Of a stretch of 64,000 bases of DNA, positions 35,250 through 43,388 are shown one piece after another. The DNA lies in assembly GCF_030122845.1 (NCBI RefSeq), contig NZ_CP126084.1, forward strand, positions 4,278,001 through 4,342,000. Reading direction: 5' to 3'. This DNA is from Paenibacillus woosongensis. Its GTDB lineage: Bacteria > Bacillota > Bacilli > Paenibacillales > Paenibacillaceae. Both the position numbers and the translations under genes were made by a program. The number at the start of each line of letters is the position of its first letter. Position 1 is the stretch's first letter. The notes beneath the pieces were generated by a model. The model was not told where the DNA came from and did no database searches. It saw only the letters and a program-made list of their open reading frames with translations.

Positions 35250-35543
35250 CTAGAACATTTTGTACCCACCCTGGCGCAGCTTGCGGATCGTCCAGCCGCT
35301 CAGGATCGCGCCGAGCAGTCCGGCGATCGCCGTCAAATAATCGACGAGGCGATAGGAGGCGACATAAGTCCAGAAGTTCTGCTCATGGTTCCATAGCGAG
35401 TATACCACGATCGGCAGAATGACAATAATGAATACGTAGGCCGGAAACCATGTTGTTTTCATCAGCATATTAAGAATGAAACCGATACCGAACATCATCA
35501 CGAAAAATAACACCATCAGTATGAATACGACTAGCCAACCCAT
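35250..35543 (-). CDS. yuiB: YuiB-family membrane protein
   Basis: 97 residues with three hydrophobic helices (about 3-28, 33-50, 66-85), resembling YuiB, which in Bacillus lies beside the NADH dehydrogenase gene yumB. Here the same type of dehydrogenase lies 1.3 kb away at 36811. Function is unknown. The stop is close to the sinR terminator, which also fits this strand. Confidence 0.75.
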   Translation of the reverse strand: MGWLVVFILMVLFFVMMFGIGFILNMLMKTTWFPAYVFIIVILPIVVYSLWNHEQNFWTYVASYRLVDYLTAIAGLLGAILSGWTIRKLRQGGYKMF

Positions 35544-35667
35544 TGTTTCCCCAACCCTTCTTCAACAAGCTCAATAAGCTAGATCACATCTTTTTGCACT
35601 AGTAGTAAGTTTACTAGAAAAAATGTTGCGAAGCAACGAACTTTGCGTGAATAGATTGTGAATGGAT

Positions 35668-35696
35668 TTGCCCCCTTGCCAGCCATAGGATACAAT
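35668..35696 (+). promoter_or_regulatory. Sigma-A promoter of hemQ
   Basis: TTGCCC, 17-base spacer, TACAAT, 54 bases before the hemQ start. Confidence 0.6.
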
Positions 35697-35750
35697 AAGA
35701 TCAATGTATTCTACACTTGGAATTATAGGAAACCTTAGGAGTGATCATAA

Positions 35751-36497
35751 ATGAATGAAGCAGCATTAACCCTGGAGGGCTGGTACGCCCTGCACGATTT
35801 CCGCTCCATGAACTGGACGGCCTGGAGAGAGGCCGACGATGAGACGCGCGCTGTCGCGTTGGAGGAGCTTCACGCTTTCTTGCAGGAATGGAGCAGCGTG
35901 GAACAATCCAAGAACGGAAGCACAGCGGTTTACTCCGTTGTAGGCCAAAAAGCAGACTTTGTATTCATGCATCTCCGCGAGACGCTCGAAGAGCTTAACG
36001 CGCTGGAGAACGCCTTTAACAAGACGACTTTTGCAGAGTATACAGTCAAAGCCTATTCGTACGTCAGCGTTGTTGAGCTTAGCAACTACCTGGCATCCGG
36101 AGGCGGCGACCCTAAAGCCAATCCAGAGGTTATGGCGAGATTGCAGCCGATTCTGCCTAAATCGAAATATATCTGCTTCTACCCGATGAATAAGAAACGC
36201 GATCTAAGCGACAACTGGTACATGCTCTCGATGGATGAGCGCCGGGCGATGATGCGCAGCCACGGTCTGATCGGCCGCAGCTATGCCGGAAAAGTGAAGC
36301 AGATCATTACCGGTTCCGTCGGACTGGATGATTGGGAATGGGGAGTTACCCTTTTCTCCGACGATGCTCTGCAGTTCAAAAAACTCGTCTACGAAATGCG
36401 CTTCGACGAAGTTAGCGCCCGTTTCGGCGAGTTCGGCTCATTCTACGTTGGCAATTTGTTGAATGAGCAGCTTTTCGAGGAAATGCTGAAGCTGTGA
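35751..36497 (+). CDS. hemQ: Coproheme decarboxylase HemQ
   Basis: Last enzyme of the coproporphyrin-dependent haem route of Gram-positive bacteria: it decarboxylates coproheme to haem b using H2O2. 248 residues, the normal size, chlorite-dismutase-like fold. [13 protein letters not shown] with its catalytic-type Tyr and the later [18 protein letters not shown], which holds the axial His, are the family landmarks, followed by [12 protein letters not shown]. Its neighbours are respiratory genes (NADH dehydrogenase, YumC). Start ATG 35751 follows AGGAGTGAT. Confidence 0.95.
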   Translation: MNEAALTLEGWYALHDFRSMNWTAWREADDETRAVALEELHAFLQEWSSVEQSKNGSTAVYSVVGQKADFVFMHLRETLEELNALENAFNKTTFAEYTVKAYSYVSVVELSNYLASGGGDPKANPEVMARLQPILPKSKYICFYPMNKKRDLSDNWYMLSMDERRAMMRSHGLIGRSYAGKVKQIITGSVGLDDWEWGVTLFSDDALQFKKLVYEMRFDEVSARFGEFGSFYVGNLLNEQLFEEMLKL

Positions 36498-36516
36498 TTC
36501 AGGCGATAAACGTAAG

Positions 36517-36549
36517 AAGGGGTGTTCCAGCAATGCTGGAACACCCCTT
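36517..36549. terminator. Terminator after hemQ
   Basis: AAGGGGTGTTCCAGC/GCTGGAACACCCCTT, nearly loop-less palindrome followed by TTATTTTTT. It also lies after the minus-strand gene at 36567. Confidence 0.92.
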
Positions 36550-36566
36550 TTATTTTTTGTAAATGA

Positions 36567-36809
36567 TTATTCCTCTGCATCCCGCAGCGATTCCAGAAAC
36601 TCCGCCGTCGCACGGTCACGGGCTCTCCCCTTCTCCTTCAATCTTTCAATCGCCGGAAGAATGAGAATATCGACTTCCTTCTGCACATGATAAGCCAGAT
36701 CGTATTTTTGCTGCGACTCCAAATAAGAGCCGACCTCCATCAAGGCATTGTACCTGTCAAGCTCATCGCGCGTCAACAGACCTCGCACCTGAACACTGCA
36801 ATGGCGCAT
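36567..36809 (-). CDS. Small protein of unknown function
   Basis: 80 mostly helical, charged residues (KYDLAYHVQKEVDILILPAI, then EKGRARDRATAEFLESL). It begins one base after the stop of the NADH dehydrogenase gene and so is probably translated from the same mRNA. I do not recognise the family. No cysteine cluster or membrane helix is seen. Confidence 0.7.
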   Translation of the reverse strand: MRHCSVQVRGLLTRDELDRYNALMEVGSYLESQQKYDLAYHVQKEVDILILPAIERLKEKGRARDRATAEFLESLRDAEE

Positions 36810-36810
36810 T

Positions 36811-38004
36811 TTACAGGAATCTGCCTTTCTTCAGAACGAGCGGAATGCCGCCAATCGTAAAGAGGTAACGCATGTCCACTGCCTTTTTCAATTGAGCCGC
36901 TACCCAGCCTTTATATTTCTTGCCGAATGCGGAAGCAATGGCTTCGCCTTTACCTAGGGAAGCAACGGTACCTTTGTTGCTGAACACGAATTTCTTCAGC
37001 TCTTTGCCGCGGATCGAAGCCACGACATTCTGTGCGCAGGTTACGCCCTGCTGCATGGCAATTTGAGCCGTTGGCGGGTAAGGACGGCCCTCCGGATTAA
37101 ACATCAGCGAGTTGTCTCCGATAATAAATACATTGTCATGCTCCGGCGCACGCAGGTAATCATCGATTTTCACACGGCCGCGAGCGGTTTCGAAACCAGC
37201 TGCTTCGATCAGGCGGTTACCGCGGATCCCCCCGGTCCACACGACGGTCGCTGCTTTAATCTCTTCGCCTGTAGCAAGAATAACACCGTCTGGCGTACAT
37301 TCTTTGATCGCTACGCCGATTTTGAATTGAACACCTTTCTTGCGCAGTACATCCATGGCATATTCCACCAATTCAGGATCGAAGCCCGGAAGAGCGGTAG
37401 GAGCTGCCTCTACGTTATATACGTTAACCAGATTTGGATCTACATCATAAGCCTTGCACAATTCAGGCACTCGGTCGGCCAGCTCGGCAACGAATTCGAT
37501 GCCGCTGAAGCCTGCGCCGCCTACTACGAAGTTCAAGCGGTCCGTACGGCTTTCGTCTGTTTTGTACAGTGCAAATTGGTATTCGATATGTTGACGGATC
37601 AAGCGAACCGAGTTAATACTGCGGATTGGCATGGCATATTCGCCAAGTCCAGGAATACCAAAAGATTCAGGCTCTCCGCCAAGCGCGATAACCAGGTAAT
37701 CGTAAGACAGGGTTCCGTCTTGAAGCACGACCTTCTTGTCCGCGATGCGAATTTCCTGAACATTCGATTTGACCAGATCGATTTTGAACTCGTCGATCAG
37801 CTTGGAGATCGGAACGCGGGTATTCTCGATCGAATCCGTTCCTGCTGCAGGCATGTGCAAATGCGTCGTGAAATAATGATAATCATGACGGTTGACCAGC
37901 GTTACGTCGGCTTCATTGTAGTTTAATTCTTTCTGCAAACGCTGAGCCGTCAGGATACCGCCATAGCCTGCTCCAAGAATAACAATTTTAGGTATGGTAC
38001 TCAT
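36811..38004 (-). CDS. Type II NADH dehydrogenase (Ndh/YumB-like)
   Basis: Single-subunit, non-proton-pumping NADH:menaquinone oxidoreductase on the inner face of the membrane; 397 residues. FAD-binding KIVILGAGYGGILTAQRL opens the protein, the NADH Rossmann motif is VVGGAGFSGIEFVAEL near 163, and the second FAD motif is VFIIGDNS near 297. The C-terminal helix region (GWVAAQLKKAVDMRYLF) would attach to the membrane. AAGGAGAACAAACTC precedes the ATG at 38004. The Rex-like repeat in its promoter suggests control by NADH/NAD ratio. Confidence 0.93.
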   Translation of the reverse strand: MSTIPKIVILGAGYGGILTAQRLQKELNYNEADVTLVNRHDYHYFTTHLHMPAAGTDSIENTRVPISKLIDEFKIDLVKSNVQEIRIADKKVVLQDGTLSYDYLVIALGGEPESFGIPGLGEYAMPIRSINSVRLIRQHIEYQFALYKTDESRTDRLNFVVGGAGFSGIEFVAELADRVPELCKAYDVDPNLVNVYNVEAAPTALPGFDPELVEYAMDVLRKKGVQFKIGVAIKECTPDGVILATGEEIKAATVVWTGGIRGNRLIEAAGFETARGRVKIDDYLRAPEHDNVFIIGDNSLMFNPEGRPYPPTAQIAMQQGVTCAQNVVASIRGKELKKFVFSNKGTVASLGKGEAIASAFGKKYKGWVAAQLKKAVDMRYLFTIGGIPLVLKKGRFL

Positions 38005-38063
38005 GAGTTTGTTCTCCTTCCAGTATGGACACTCTATATTTTAAATAAAACCAAAAACTGAAA

Positions 38064-38090
38064 ATGTGAAAATTAACACATAAAATTATA
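38064..38090 (-). promoter_or_regulatory. NADH dehydrogenase promoter with Rex-like operator
   Basis: On the minus strand a TATAAT (38085-38090) is followed immediately by the 18-bp inverted repeat ATGTGTTAATTTTCACAT (38064-38081), where a repressor would cover the transcription start. Arms and length fit the Rex box with a few mismatches. The rest of the 420-base gap is AT-rich, with another TGTG/CACA repeat near 38218-38237. Confidence 0.5.
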
Positions 38091-38344
38091 GTCTCTGGTA
38101 ATTATCCATAACTTATACGCGACGAGGAATGCGACATTTGTCACATTAATTTTAAACCTTTATCACCGTTTTATCAAAAAAAATATGTTCCTAATCATAA
38201 TAGTTACCTATTTCGTCACATTTATGTGCGCACACAATTTGAATGATATCCACTTTTCTATAAAAGATCAAGTCTTATTTTACGCGGTTTTAGCGGGTTT
38301 TTAGTCATAAATCGAGCTGAAAAAACTGCCATAATGCGTTCACT

Positions 38345-38372
38345 TTGCAACAGTAAGGCGGACGCTTATAAT
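38345..38372 (+). promoter_or_regulatory. Sigma-A promoter of yumC
   Basis: TTGCAA, 16-base spacer, TATAAT, 52 bases before the GTG start. Confidence 0.65.
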
Positions 38373-38424
38373 AAAGTAGAATTGACATTATGAATGTTTG
38401 AATACTATCTGGAGGTGTTTGCCA

Positions 38425-39426
38425 GTGTCATCCTTGAATTCCGGGAGTGAATTTACAGACCTGCTTATCGTCGGGGGAGGTCCGGCAGGCATGTTTGCCG
38501 CATTTTACGGCGGCATGAGAAAAGCATCGGTCAAATTAATCGAAAGTATGCCTCAGCTTGGGGGACAAGTAGCCGCCCTCTATCCTGAGAAATATATTTA
38601 CGATATCGCTGGTTTTCCTAAAGTAACCGGCCAGGAGCTCGTTAACAATCTGAATGAACAGCTCAAACTGTTCAACCCAGACGTACGTCTAGGGGAGACA
38701 GTGCTGCGCATCGAGAAAAAAGATGAACGCCACTTTGTCGTTACAACAGACAAAGACGTTCATTACGCGCGGGCCATCATTATTACAGCAGGCGTCGGGG
38801 CGTTTAAGCCGCGTCGTCTGGAGCTTGAAGAGGCTCCGCGTTTCGAACAGACCAACCTGCACTACTTCGTCAGCGATTTAAACCGGTTCCGCGGACGCAA
38901 GGTGCTCATTAGCGGGGGCGGGGACTCCGCTGTGGATTGGGCGCTAATGCTCGAACCGATCGCAGAGCAGGTTACGCTTATCCATCGCCGTGATAAATTC
39001 CGGGCGCACGAGCACAGTGTAGAAAATCTGATGAACTCCAAAGTTCGCGTCATTACCCCTACCGAAATCGTGGCATTGCACGGAGACGAACACATCGAAC
39101 GCGTTACTCTGGCTCATACGAAAACAAAAGAGACGCAGGAGATCGAAGTGGACGATGTCGTCGTCAACTTTGGATTTGTATCCGCGCTCGGTCCGATCGC
39201 CGAGTGGGGGCTTGAAATCGAATCTAATTCCATCGTTGTCGATTCCAGAATGGAAACCTCGATCCCTGGCATATTTGCCGCTGGCGACATTACGACCTAT
39301 CCCGGCAAGCTTGACTTGATTGCTGTCGGATTCGGCGAAGCCCCTACGGCTGTAAATAACGCCAAAGTTTACGTCGACCCGGAAGCTAAGTTATCCCCAG
39401 GTCACAGCAGCAATTTGAAATTGTAG
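38425..39426 (+). CDS. yumC: Ferredoxin-NADP reductase, YumC type
   Basis: Flavoprotein passing electrons between NADPH and ferredoxin or flavodoxin; 333 residues (YumC 332). It is thioredoxin-reductase-like but lacks the CxxC redox pair. [19 protein letters not shown] binds [20 protein letters not shown] binds NADPH, and [14 protein letters not shown] is the second FAD motif. The longest frame begins at 38398, but GGAGG at 38411 and a 9-base spacer point to GTG 38425. It is divergent from the NADH dehydrogenase. Confidence 0.93.
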   Translation: MSSLNSGSEFTDLLIVGGGPAGMFAAFYGGMRKASVKLIESMPQLGGQVAALYPEKYIYDIAGFPKVTGQELVNNLNEQLKLFNPDVRLGETVLRIEKKDERHFVVTTDKDVHYARAIIITAGVGAFKPRRLELEEAPRFEQTNLHYFVSDLNRFRGRKVLISGGGDSAVDWALMLEPIAEQVTLIHRRDKFRAHEHSVENLMNSKVRVITPTEIVALHGDEHIERVTLAHTKTKETQEIEVDDVVVNFGFVSALGPIAEWGLEIESNSIVVDSRMETSIPGIFAAGDITTYPGKLDLIAVGFGEAPTAVNNAKVYVDPEAKLSPGHSSNLKL

Positions 39427-39445
39427 AGTCATAACAACGGTCCAC

Positions 39446-39500
39446 AAAGGGTATCTTACCTATACGGATGACATCATGCCGTAAAGGAGGGATACCCTTT
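39446..39500 (+). promoter_or_regulatory. Hairpin enclosing a ribosome site and start
   Basis: AAAGGGTATC (39446-39455) pairs perfectly with GATACCCTTT (39491-39500). The second arm contains two bases of the TTG start of the next gene and the loop holds its AAAGGAGG. It could be a translational switch or a long-loop terminator for yumC. Confidence 0.5.
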
Positions 39501-39747
39501 GTCTTATATATGCCCGTTATGCAACGGATTAGCTCCACTGACAGCAGCTTGTCCCGACTGCGGCAGCACGCTGGAGCATGCCGGAAGGAAGCAGGACTAC
39601 GCTGGTCCCTACAGTCCCTATGGCTCAGCCGACCAGTACAACTCGGTCATCTCCTCTCTCCAGCCCGAGGGCTGTGAGCATGTCGTGCAGTGTCCGCAAT
39701 GTCATGAAGCTTATATTTATCATGTCAACGCATGGCCAGCGCCTTAA
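39499..39747 (+). CDS. Small zinc-ribbon-like protein
   Basis: 82 residues with three paired cysteines: CPLC near residue 5, CPDC near 18, and CPQC near 65, plus an extra Cys before the third. The pairs suggest a zinc ribbon; there is no membrane helix. TTG start 7 bases after AAGGAGGG. I do not recognise the family and assign no function. Confidence 0.68.
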   Translation: MSYICPLCNGLAPLTAACPDCGSTLEHAGRKQDYAGPYSPYGSADQYNSVISSLQPEGCEHVVQCPQCHEAYIYHVNAWPAP

Positions 39748-39775
39748 GATAACGCTTTGCCACAAGATTGGTCGA

Positions 39776-39916
39776 TTAATGTACTATCGTTAGATTGATT
39801 TCCAGGTTGCGCTTATGGATTTCTGCCAACAGAAGAGCAATGAACTCCATGTCTAGTTGCAATTCTGTAGCCATATGATAGGATTCGAGAAGCATTTCGT
39901 CTGTTAACATCGCCAT
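39776..39916 (-). CDS. sda: Sporulation checkpoint inhibitor Sda
   Basis: 46 residues with the Sda helical-hairpin pattern: MLTDEMLLESYHMATEL, then LDMEFIALLLAEIHKRNLEI, close to B. subtilis Sda (LSDELLIESYFKATEM...). Sda binds the sporulation kinase KinA and blocks phosphorelay firing while replication is disturbed. AAGGGA is 10 bases before ATG 39916; a TTG...TATGAT promoter and DnaA boxes lie just upstream, matching the known DnaA control in Bacillus. The tail after residue 40 differs from the Bacillus protein. Confidence 0.88.
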   Translation of the reverse strand: MAMLTDEMLLESYHMATELQLDMEFIALLLAEIHKRNLEINLTIVH

Positions 39917-39959
39917 TGGTAACACATCCCTTCTATTTTTTTCCTAATTTCATATAAAG

Positions 39960-39988
39960 ATCATATCAAGAAATGAAGAGTGGAACAA
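39960..39988 (-). promoter_or_regulatory. Sigma-A promoter of sda
   Basis: Minus strand: TTGTTC, 17-base spacer, TATGAT, 44 bases before the sda start and with a perfect DnaA box 9 bases upstream of the -35. Confidence 0.75.
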
Positions 39989-39996
39989 GCGTTCTG

Positions 39997-40106
39997 TTAT
40001 CCACAAACAGCTGTGGAAATCCTGTGAATAACATGTGTGTAATTGTCTAAAACAGTTGAATTATATACTGGGGTAATGGGGATAAAAGTTATTCACAGGT
40101 TACACA
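39997..40106. promoter_or_regulatory. DnaA-box cluster upstream of sda
   Basis: A perfect box TTATCCACA at 39997-40005, two 8-of-9 boxes TTATTCACA at 40023-40031 (minus) and 40089-40097 (plus), and weaker 7-of-9 sites at 40012-40020 and 40098-40106. An AT-rich run follows to 40190. DnaA control of sda is established in B. subtilis. Confidence 0.85.
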
Positions 40107-40199
40107 GCCCGTTTTTTCGTCAAAAAAAATTTAATTGTAAATAAACACTCTATTAATACTTACCTAAAATATTACCCAAATAAACACATTTTTGTAATG

Positions 40200-40862
40200 T
40201 TATTGTGGACGAGTGTTAACTTCAAAGATCCAAATCCTGCCGCTTGTATCAATGCCATAATCAAAGCCCAGCTGTCCAACGCCAGGGAAAGCCGACTCCA
40301 TGATGGCAATGCACTTATTGGTCAAGGAACGCATTTCTGCGCGTTTTTTGCGGGTAGAGACATTGCCGAGAGAACGTCTTAAGCCTTCTCCCGCGCTAAG
40401 CTGAGTGCCGCCTTTGGATAGATTCGTTACGAACAGCCCCGGACGGGCAAGCCGTCCCAGCATGGAGCGATATACCCACTTTCCGTTTTGCTTGACAACC
40501 TTGACCCGGTAATCGATAGGTCTTCCCTGGATTCTCGCGAGATGGATGCCCTGCTGAATGATATATTTTCGGCCAACTCTAGTTCTATTCAACGCTTGAA
40601 ACATGGCGTCAAAGCTTTTATAATATCGGCTTTGGGACATATAGGTGAAACCGTAGATTCCACCCTTTTGGGTAACCTTTATAACTCCGTATCCGCCGCC
40701 GCCGCGAACCGGTTTAATAACCGCCATCCCGAACTGCTGCAGCACGCTCCGCAGAGCTTCTCCACTATATATCCGAGTCTGCGGCACATGAACCGCTACC
40801 TCGGGGTTTCTTAGCAGTGCTTCGGTTTTCAACCATTTATCGGCCAACTGTCTTCCCGCCAT
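40200..40862 (-). CDS. YheC/YheD-family spore-coat ATP-grasp protein
   Basis: 220-residue ATP-grasp-fold protein of the YheC/YheD (endospore coat-associated) family. MAVIKPVRGGGGYGVIKV near 47 is the nucleotide-binding lysine/glycine block, IDYRVKVVKQNGKW near 115 is the central strand pair, and the C-terminus IWIFEVNTRPQ has the metal-binding E-x-N. In Bacillus related proteins associate with spore coat; the reaction is unknown. AAGGGGAG precedes ATG 40862. Its 3' end lies next to the DnaA-box region. Confidence 0.87.
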   Translation of the reverse strand: MAGRQLADKWLKTEALLRNPEVAVHVPQTRIYSGEALRSVLQQFGMAVIKPVRGGGGYGVIKVTQKGGIYGFTYMSQSRYYKSFDAMFQALNRTRVGRKYIIQQGIHLARIQGRPIDYRVKVVKQNGKWVYRSMLGRLARPGLFVTNLSKGGTQLSAGEGLRRSLGNVSTRKKRAEMRSLTNKCIAIMESAFPGVGQLGFDYGIDTSGRIWIFEVNTRPQ

Positions 40863-41058
40863 GACACTCTCCCCTTTCTGGCGTTTATATTGGCGTTATA
40901 CTATAGTCGTATTCAGGACAAGGCTGTTGTTCTTGTATGATTGTCCGACAGCGGACGCCTGTTTTATCAGAGCCGTTTTTTCTTTGCAAAATCCAGGTTT
41001 TGACGTATAGTAATTTTGGTGCAGTGTTATTTCGGAAAGGGAAAAGGAGGATCATGTT

Positions 41059-41274
41059 TTGGAAACGGATTTTACCGCGTCGCTGTTCGGGGTATTGTAC
41101 TGGGTTGCTATGATTGCGATGTCACTCGTACTCATTGCAATTACTGTTGCGGTATTCGCCATAGGCATTAAATTTATCAAAAGCTCGCGTAAATTGCTGG
41201 GCGGGGGCTCCATTTTGTTTTCGCTCATCGCCGCAGCCATGATCATAGTTATGGTAAAGAGGCAATTTTTTTAA
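41059..41274 (+). CDS. Small two-helix membrane protein
   Basis: 71 residues with two hydrophobic helices (about 8-38 and 48-66) joined by KFIKSSRKLLGG. AAGGAGG then ATCATGTT precedes the TTG start at 41059. An ATG at 41053 lies only three bases from the ribosome site and in another, short frame. No family recognised. Confidence 0.65.
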   Translation: METDFTASLFGVLYWVAMIAMSLVLIAITVAVFAIGIKFIKSSRKLLGGGSILFSLIAAAMIIVMVKRQFF

Positions 41275-41277
41275 TTA

Positions 41278-41347
41278 AAAGCTCCATGCGCCAGTGGATT
41301 CATGCGGCTCTAACTCTACCAAGGCAGAGGCATGGATCTTTTTTTTT
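41278..41347 (+). terminator. Terminator after small membrane-protein gene
   Basis: TCCATGC/GCATGGA arms with a structured loop, followed by ten T residues (41338-41347). Confidence 0.7.
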
Positions 41348-41431
41348 TGAATTTTGCTGAAACCAAATTTTATTTATACGTATTACTAATAATAGAAACA
41401 ACTAGGTTGCTGACAGGGGGGCCATTTTTTC

Positions 41432-42658
41432 ATGAGTAGTACGGAAGGCTGGAATCACCGGTTCAAGAAGTTCTTCATTAATAATCGCTTCGTATTGTTT
41501 TTGCTTGTGCTGCTGCTGATTGGTTTGAATATCTTCGTTCTGACCAAAATATCATTCGTATTCAAACCTCTGATTGTACTGCTGAAGACCGTACTGATTC
41601 CCGTGCTGTTGACGGGAGCGATCTTCTACTTGCTGAATCCGCTCGTAAATTGGCTGGAACGCAAAGGCATTCCGCGCGCCTATACGATCGTAGCGCTATA
41701 TTTGTTCATTATCGGGATAATTACTATTGTGATCATCTCCGTTATCCCGCTCGTTCAAGAGCAGGTGAACGGCCTGATTCAAAACTTCCCGAAATACAGC
41801 TATGAAGTGCAGCTTCAGTTCGAGGCCCTTATCGGCAGCGATTTCTATCATCAATTTCAGCAGTCCACCGGCTTCAATCTGACCGATGTGGCCCAGAAGC
41901 TGTCCGAGCGGGCGTCCTCGATTGCGCAGAATGCCTTCAGCAGTATCGGCGGGTTTGTCGGTGCAGTCGTCGACATCGTGCTTACCTTGGTGACAGTGCC
42001 GTTCATCCTGTTCTATCTGCTGAAAGACGGGAAGAAGCTGCCCAACTATATCCTTCGCTTCGTGCCAGTGAAGCTCCGCGAGCAGACCCATCGTGTGATG
42101 ACGGAAGCGAATGGGCAAATCAGCTCCTACATTCGCGGGCAAATCATCGTCAGCTTCTGTATCGGGGTGCTGCTGTATATCGGCTTCCTCATTATCGGGC
42201 TCGATTATTCCCTGGTGCTGGCGATTATCGCATCCTTTACCAGCATCGTTCCGTATTTGGGTCCTGCCATCGCGATTACGCCTGCCTTGATTATCGCGAT
42301 CGTTACTTCCCCGTTCATGCTTCTGAAGCTGATTATCGTATGGACCGTTGTCCAGCTGATTGAAGGGAAGTTCATCTCCCCGCAAATTATGGGCAAAACG
42401 CTGCGGGTTCATCCGATCACGATCATCTTCGTGATCTTGACGGCGGGCAATCTGTTCGGCGTGCTCGGCGTCATCCTTGCCGTTCCTGGCTATGCTGTGC
42501 TAAAGGTCATCTGCACCCATCTCTTCCAATGGTTTGAACATCGCTCTAAGCTTTATGAAGAGGAAGAGGATGCCGGCGAGAACCTAGCGAATGTAGAGGT
42601 AACCGTTAACGTAGGTGCTCCAGCCGGCCAAGGCACAGGCAAGGAAGAGCAGGAATAA
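41432..42658 (+). CDS. AI-2E-family transporter
   Basis: 408-residue polytopic membrane protein of the AI-2E (PerM/YtvI/YueF) family, with about seven helices. Landmarks are [19 protein letters not shown] near 73, [11 protein letters not shown] near 188 and [20 protein letters not shown] near 310. Members export varied small solutes, ions or, in some cases, autoinducer 2; the substrate here is not visible. The Glu-rich tail after 370 is cytoplasmic. A near-perfect terminator follows. Confidence 0.92.
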   Translation: MSSTEGWNHRFKKFFINNRFVLFLLVLLLIGLNIFVLTKISFVFKPLIVLLKTVLIPVLLTGAIFYLLNPLVNWLERKGIPRAYTIVALYLFIIGIITIVIISVIPLVQEQVNGLIQNFPKYSYEVQLQFEALIGSDFYHQFQQSTGFNLTDVAQKLSERASSIAQNAFSSIGGFVGAVVDIVLTLVTVPFILFYLLKDGKKLPNYILRFVPVKLREQTHRVMTEANGQISSYIRGQIIVSFCIGVLLYIGFLIIGLDYSLVLAIIASFTSIVPYLGPAIAITPALIIAIVTSPFMLLKLIIVWTVVQLIEGKFISPQIMGKTLRVHPITIIFVILTAGNLFGVLGVILAVPGYAVLKVICTHLFQWFEHRSKLYEEEEDAGENLANVEVTVNVGAPAGQGTGKEEQE

Positions 42659-42660
42659 CA

Positions 42661-42698
42661 CAAACAAACCGCTTTCCTCGAGGAAAGCGGTTTGTTTG
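42661..42698. terminator. Perfect 38-bp palindromic terminator
   Basis: CAAACAAACCGCTTTCCT and its exact complement meet at a CG centre; T-rich on both sides. Confidence 0.9.
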
Positions 42699-42787
42699 TT
42701 TCGCTTATCGCGGCTTTTTCCGGTCACTGACACCAAGATAGTCCTTTAGAGCGTTTTGCAATATATGAGAGTAGTTAAACCTATCTA

Positions 42788-43144
42788 TCAATCACAAACT
42801 TCCGGTTTGCCTTCCTCGTCCCGCATGCGGAACGACTGGCCGCAGCCGCAGGAAGCTATCGCATTCGGATTATGGATCGTGAAGCCGCCGCTCATGCCGG
42901 ATTCCTTGAAATCGATCTCCAGCCCGTTCAAGTAGCGGATGCTGTCTTTATCCACAACGACCTTCAGGCCGTTAACATCCATATGCACATCTTCCTCGCT
43001 CTCCTGGTCATCCAGGCCCATTCCATATGAGAAACCGCTGCATCCGCCCTCATTCACACCAAGACGAAGGAACATATCCGGTGTCTCCTCCTGCTCCAGC
43101 ATCTGCTTAATGCGGGCCATTGCGCTATCTGAAATGTTAATCAT
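42788..43144 (-). CDS. HesB/IscA-family Fe-S carrier
   Basis: 118-residue A-type carrier that hands iron-sulfur clusters to apo-enzymes. The three ligand cysteines are in NEGGCSGFSYG near residue 35 and SCGCGQSF near 100. B. subtilis YutM is the likely counterpart, and the neighbouring YuzB, YutJ and NifU-like genes repeat that Bacillus neighbourhood. Radical-SAM MqnE next door is an obvious Fe-S client, but that is inference. Confidence 0.92.
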   Translation of the reverse strand: MINISDSAMARIKQMLEQEETPDMFLRLGVNEGGCSGFSYGMGLDDQESEEDVHMDVNGLKVVVDKDSIRYLNGLEIDFKESGMSGGFTIHNPNAIASCGCGQSFRMRDEEGKPEVCD

Positions 43145-43231
43145 CTGTCTTCACACTCCTTATCCTTACTTTATTAAAGTATACTCCACATCATCGTCCC
43201 CCTCAAGATATGTGATTTTTATTACATTTTG

Positions 43232-43260
43232 TTGCCCACTTACAATGGGAAGTTTATAAT
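43232..43260 (+). promoter_or_regulatory. Sigma-A promoter of mqnE
   Basis: TTGCCC, 17-base spacer, TATAAT. The mRNA would have a leader of about 120 bases before the mqnE start. Confidence 0.75.
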
Positions 43261-43388
43261 AGGGGAGGTGGTGGTACATACTGACTAATTGGATGCTCTC
43301 CAGCTGCGCCGAAGCCGGCGGTCGGGTCTCTCATCCGATTATGCCAGCGCCGCCGGAGTCATCTTATGGAAACGGAGGTTATTATTTC

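Noticed and set aside
39997..40190. Chromosomal origin, from DnaA boxes next to AT-rich DNA
   Set aside because: No dnaA, dnaN or rpmH nearby; the boxes are explained by DnaA control of sda.
41053..41061. ATG start for the small membrane-protein gene
   Set aside because: Only three bases from the ribosome site and in a different frame; the TTG at 41059 has correct spacing and a long open frame.
43293..43388. N-terminal extension or leader peptide of mqnE
   Set aside because: The in-frame ATG at 43293 lacks a well-spaced ribosome site and the family begins at the ATG 43389, which has one.
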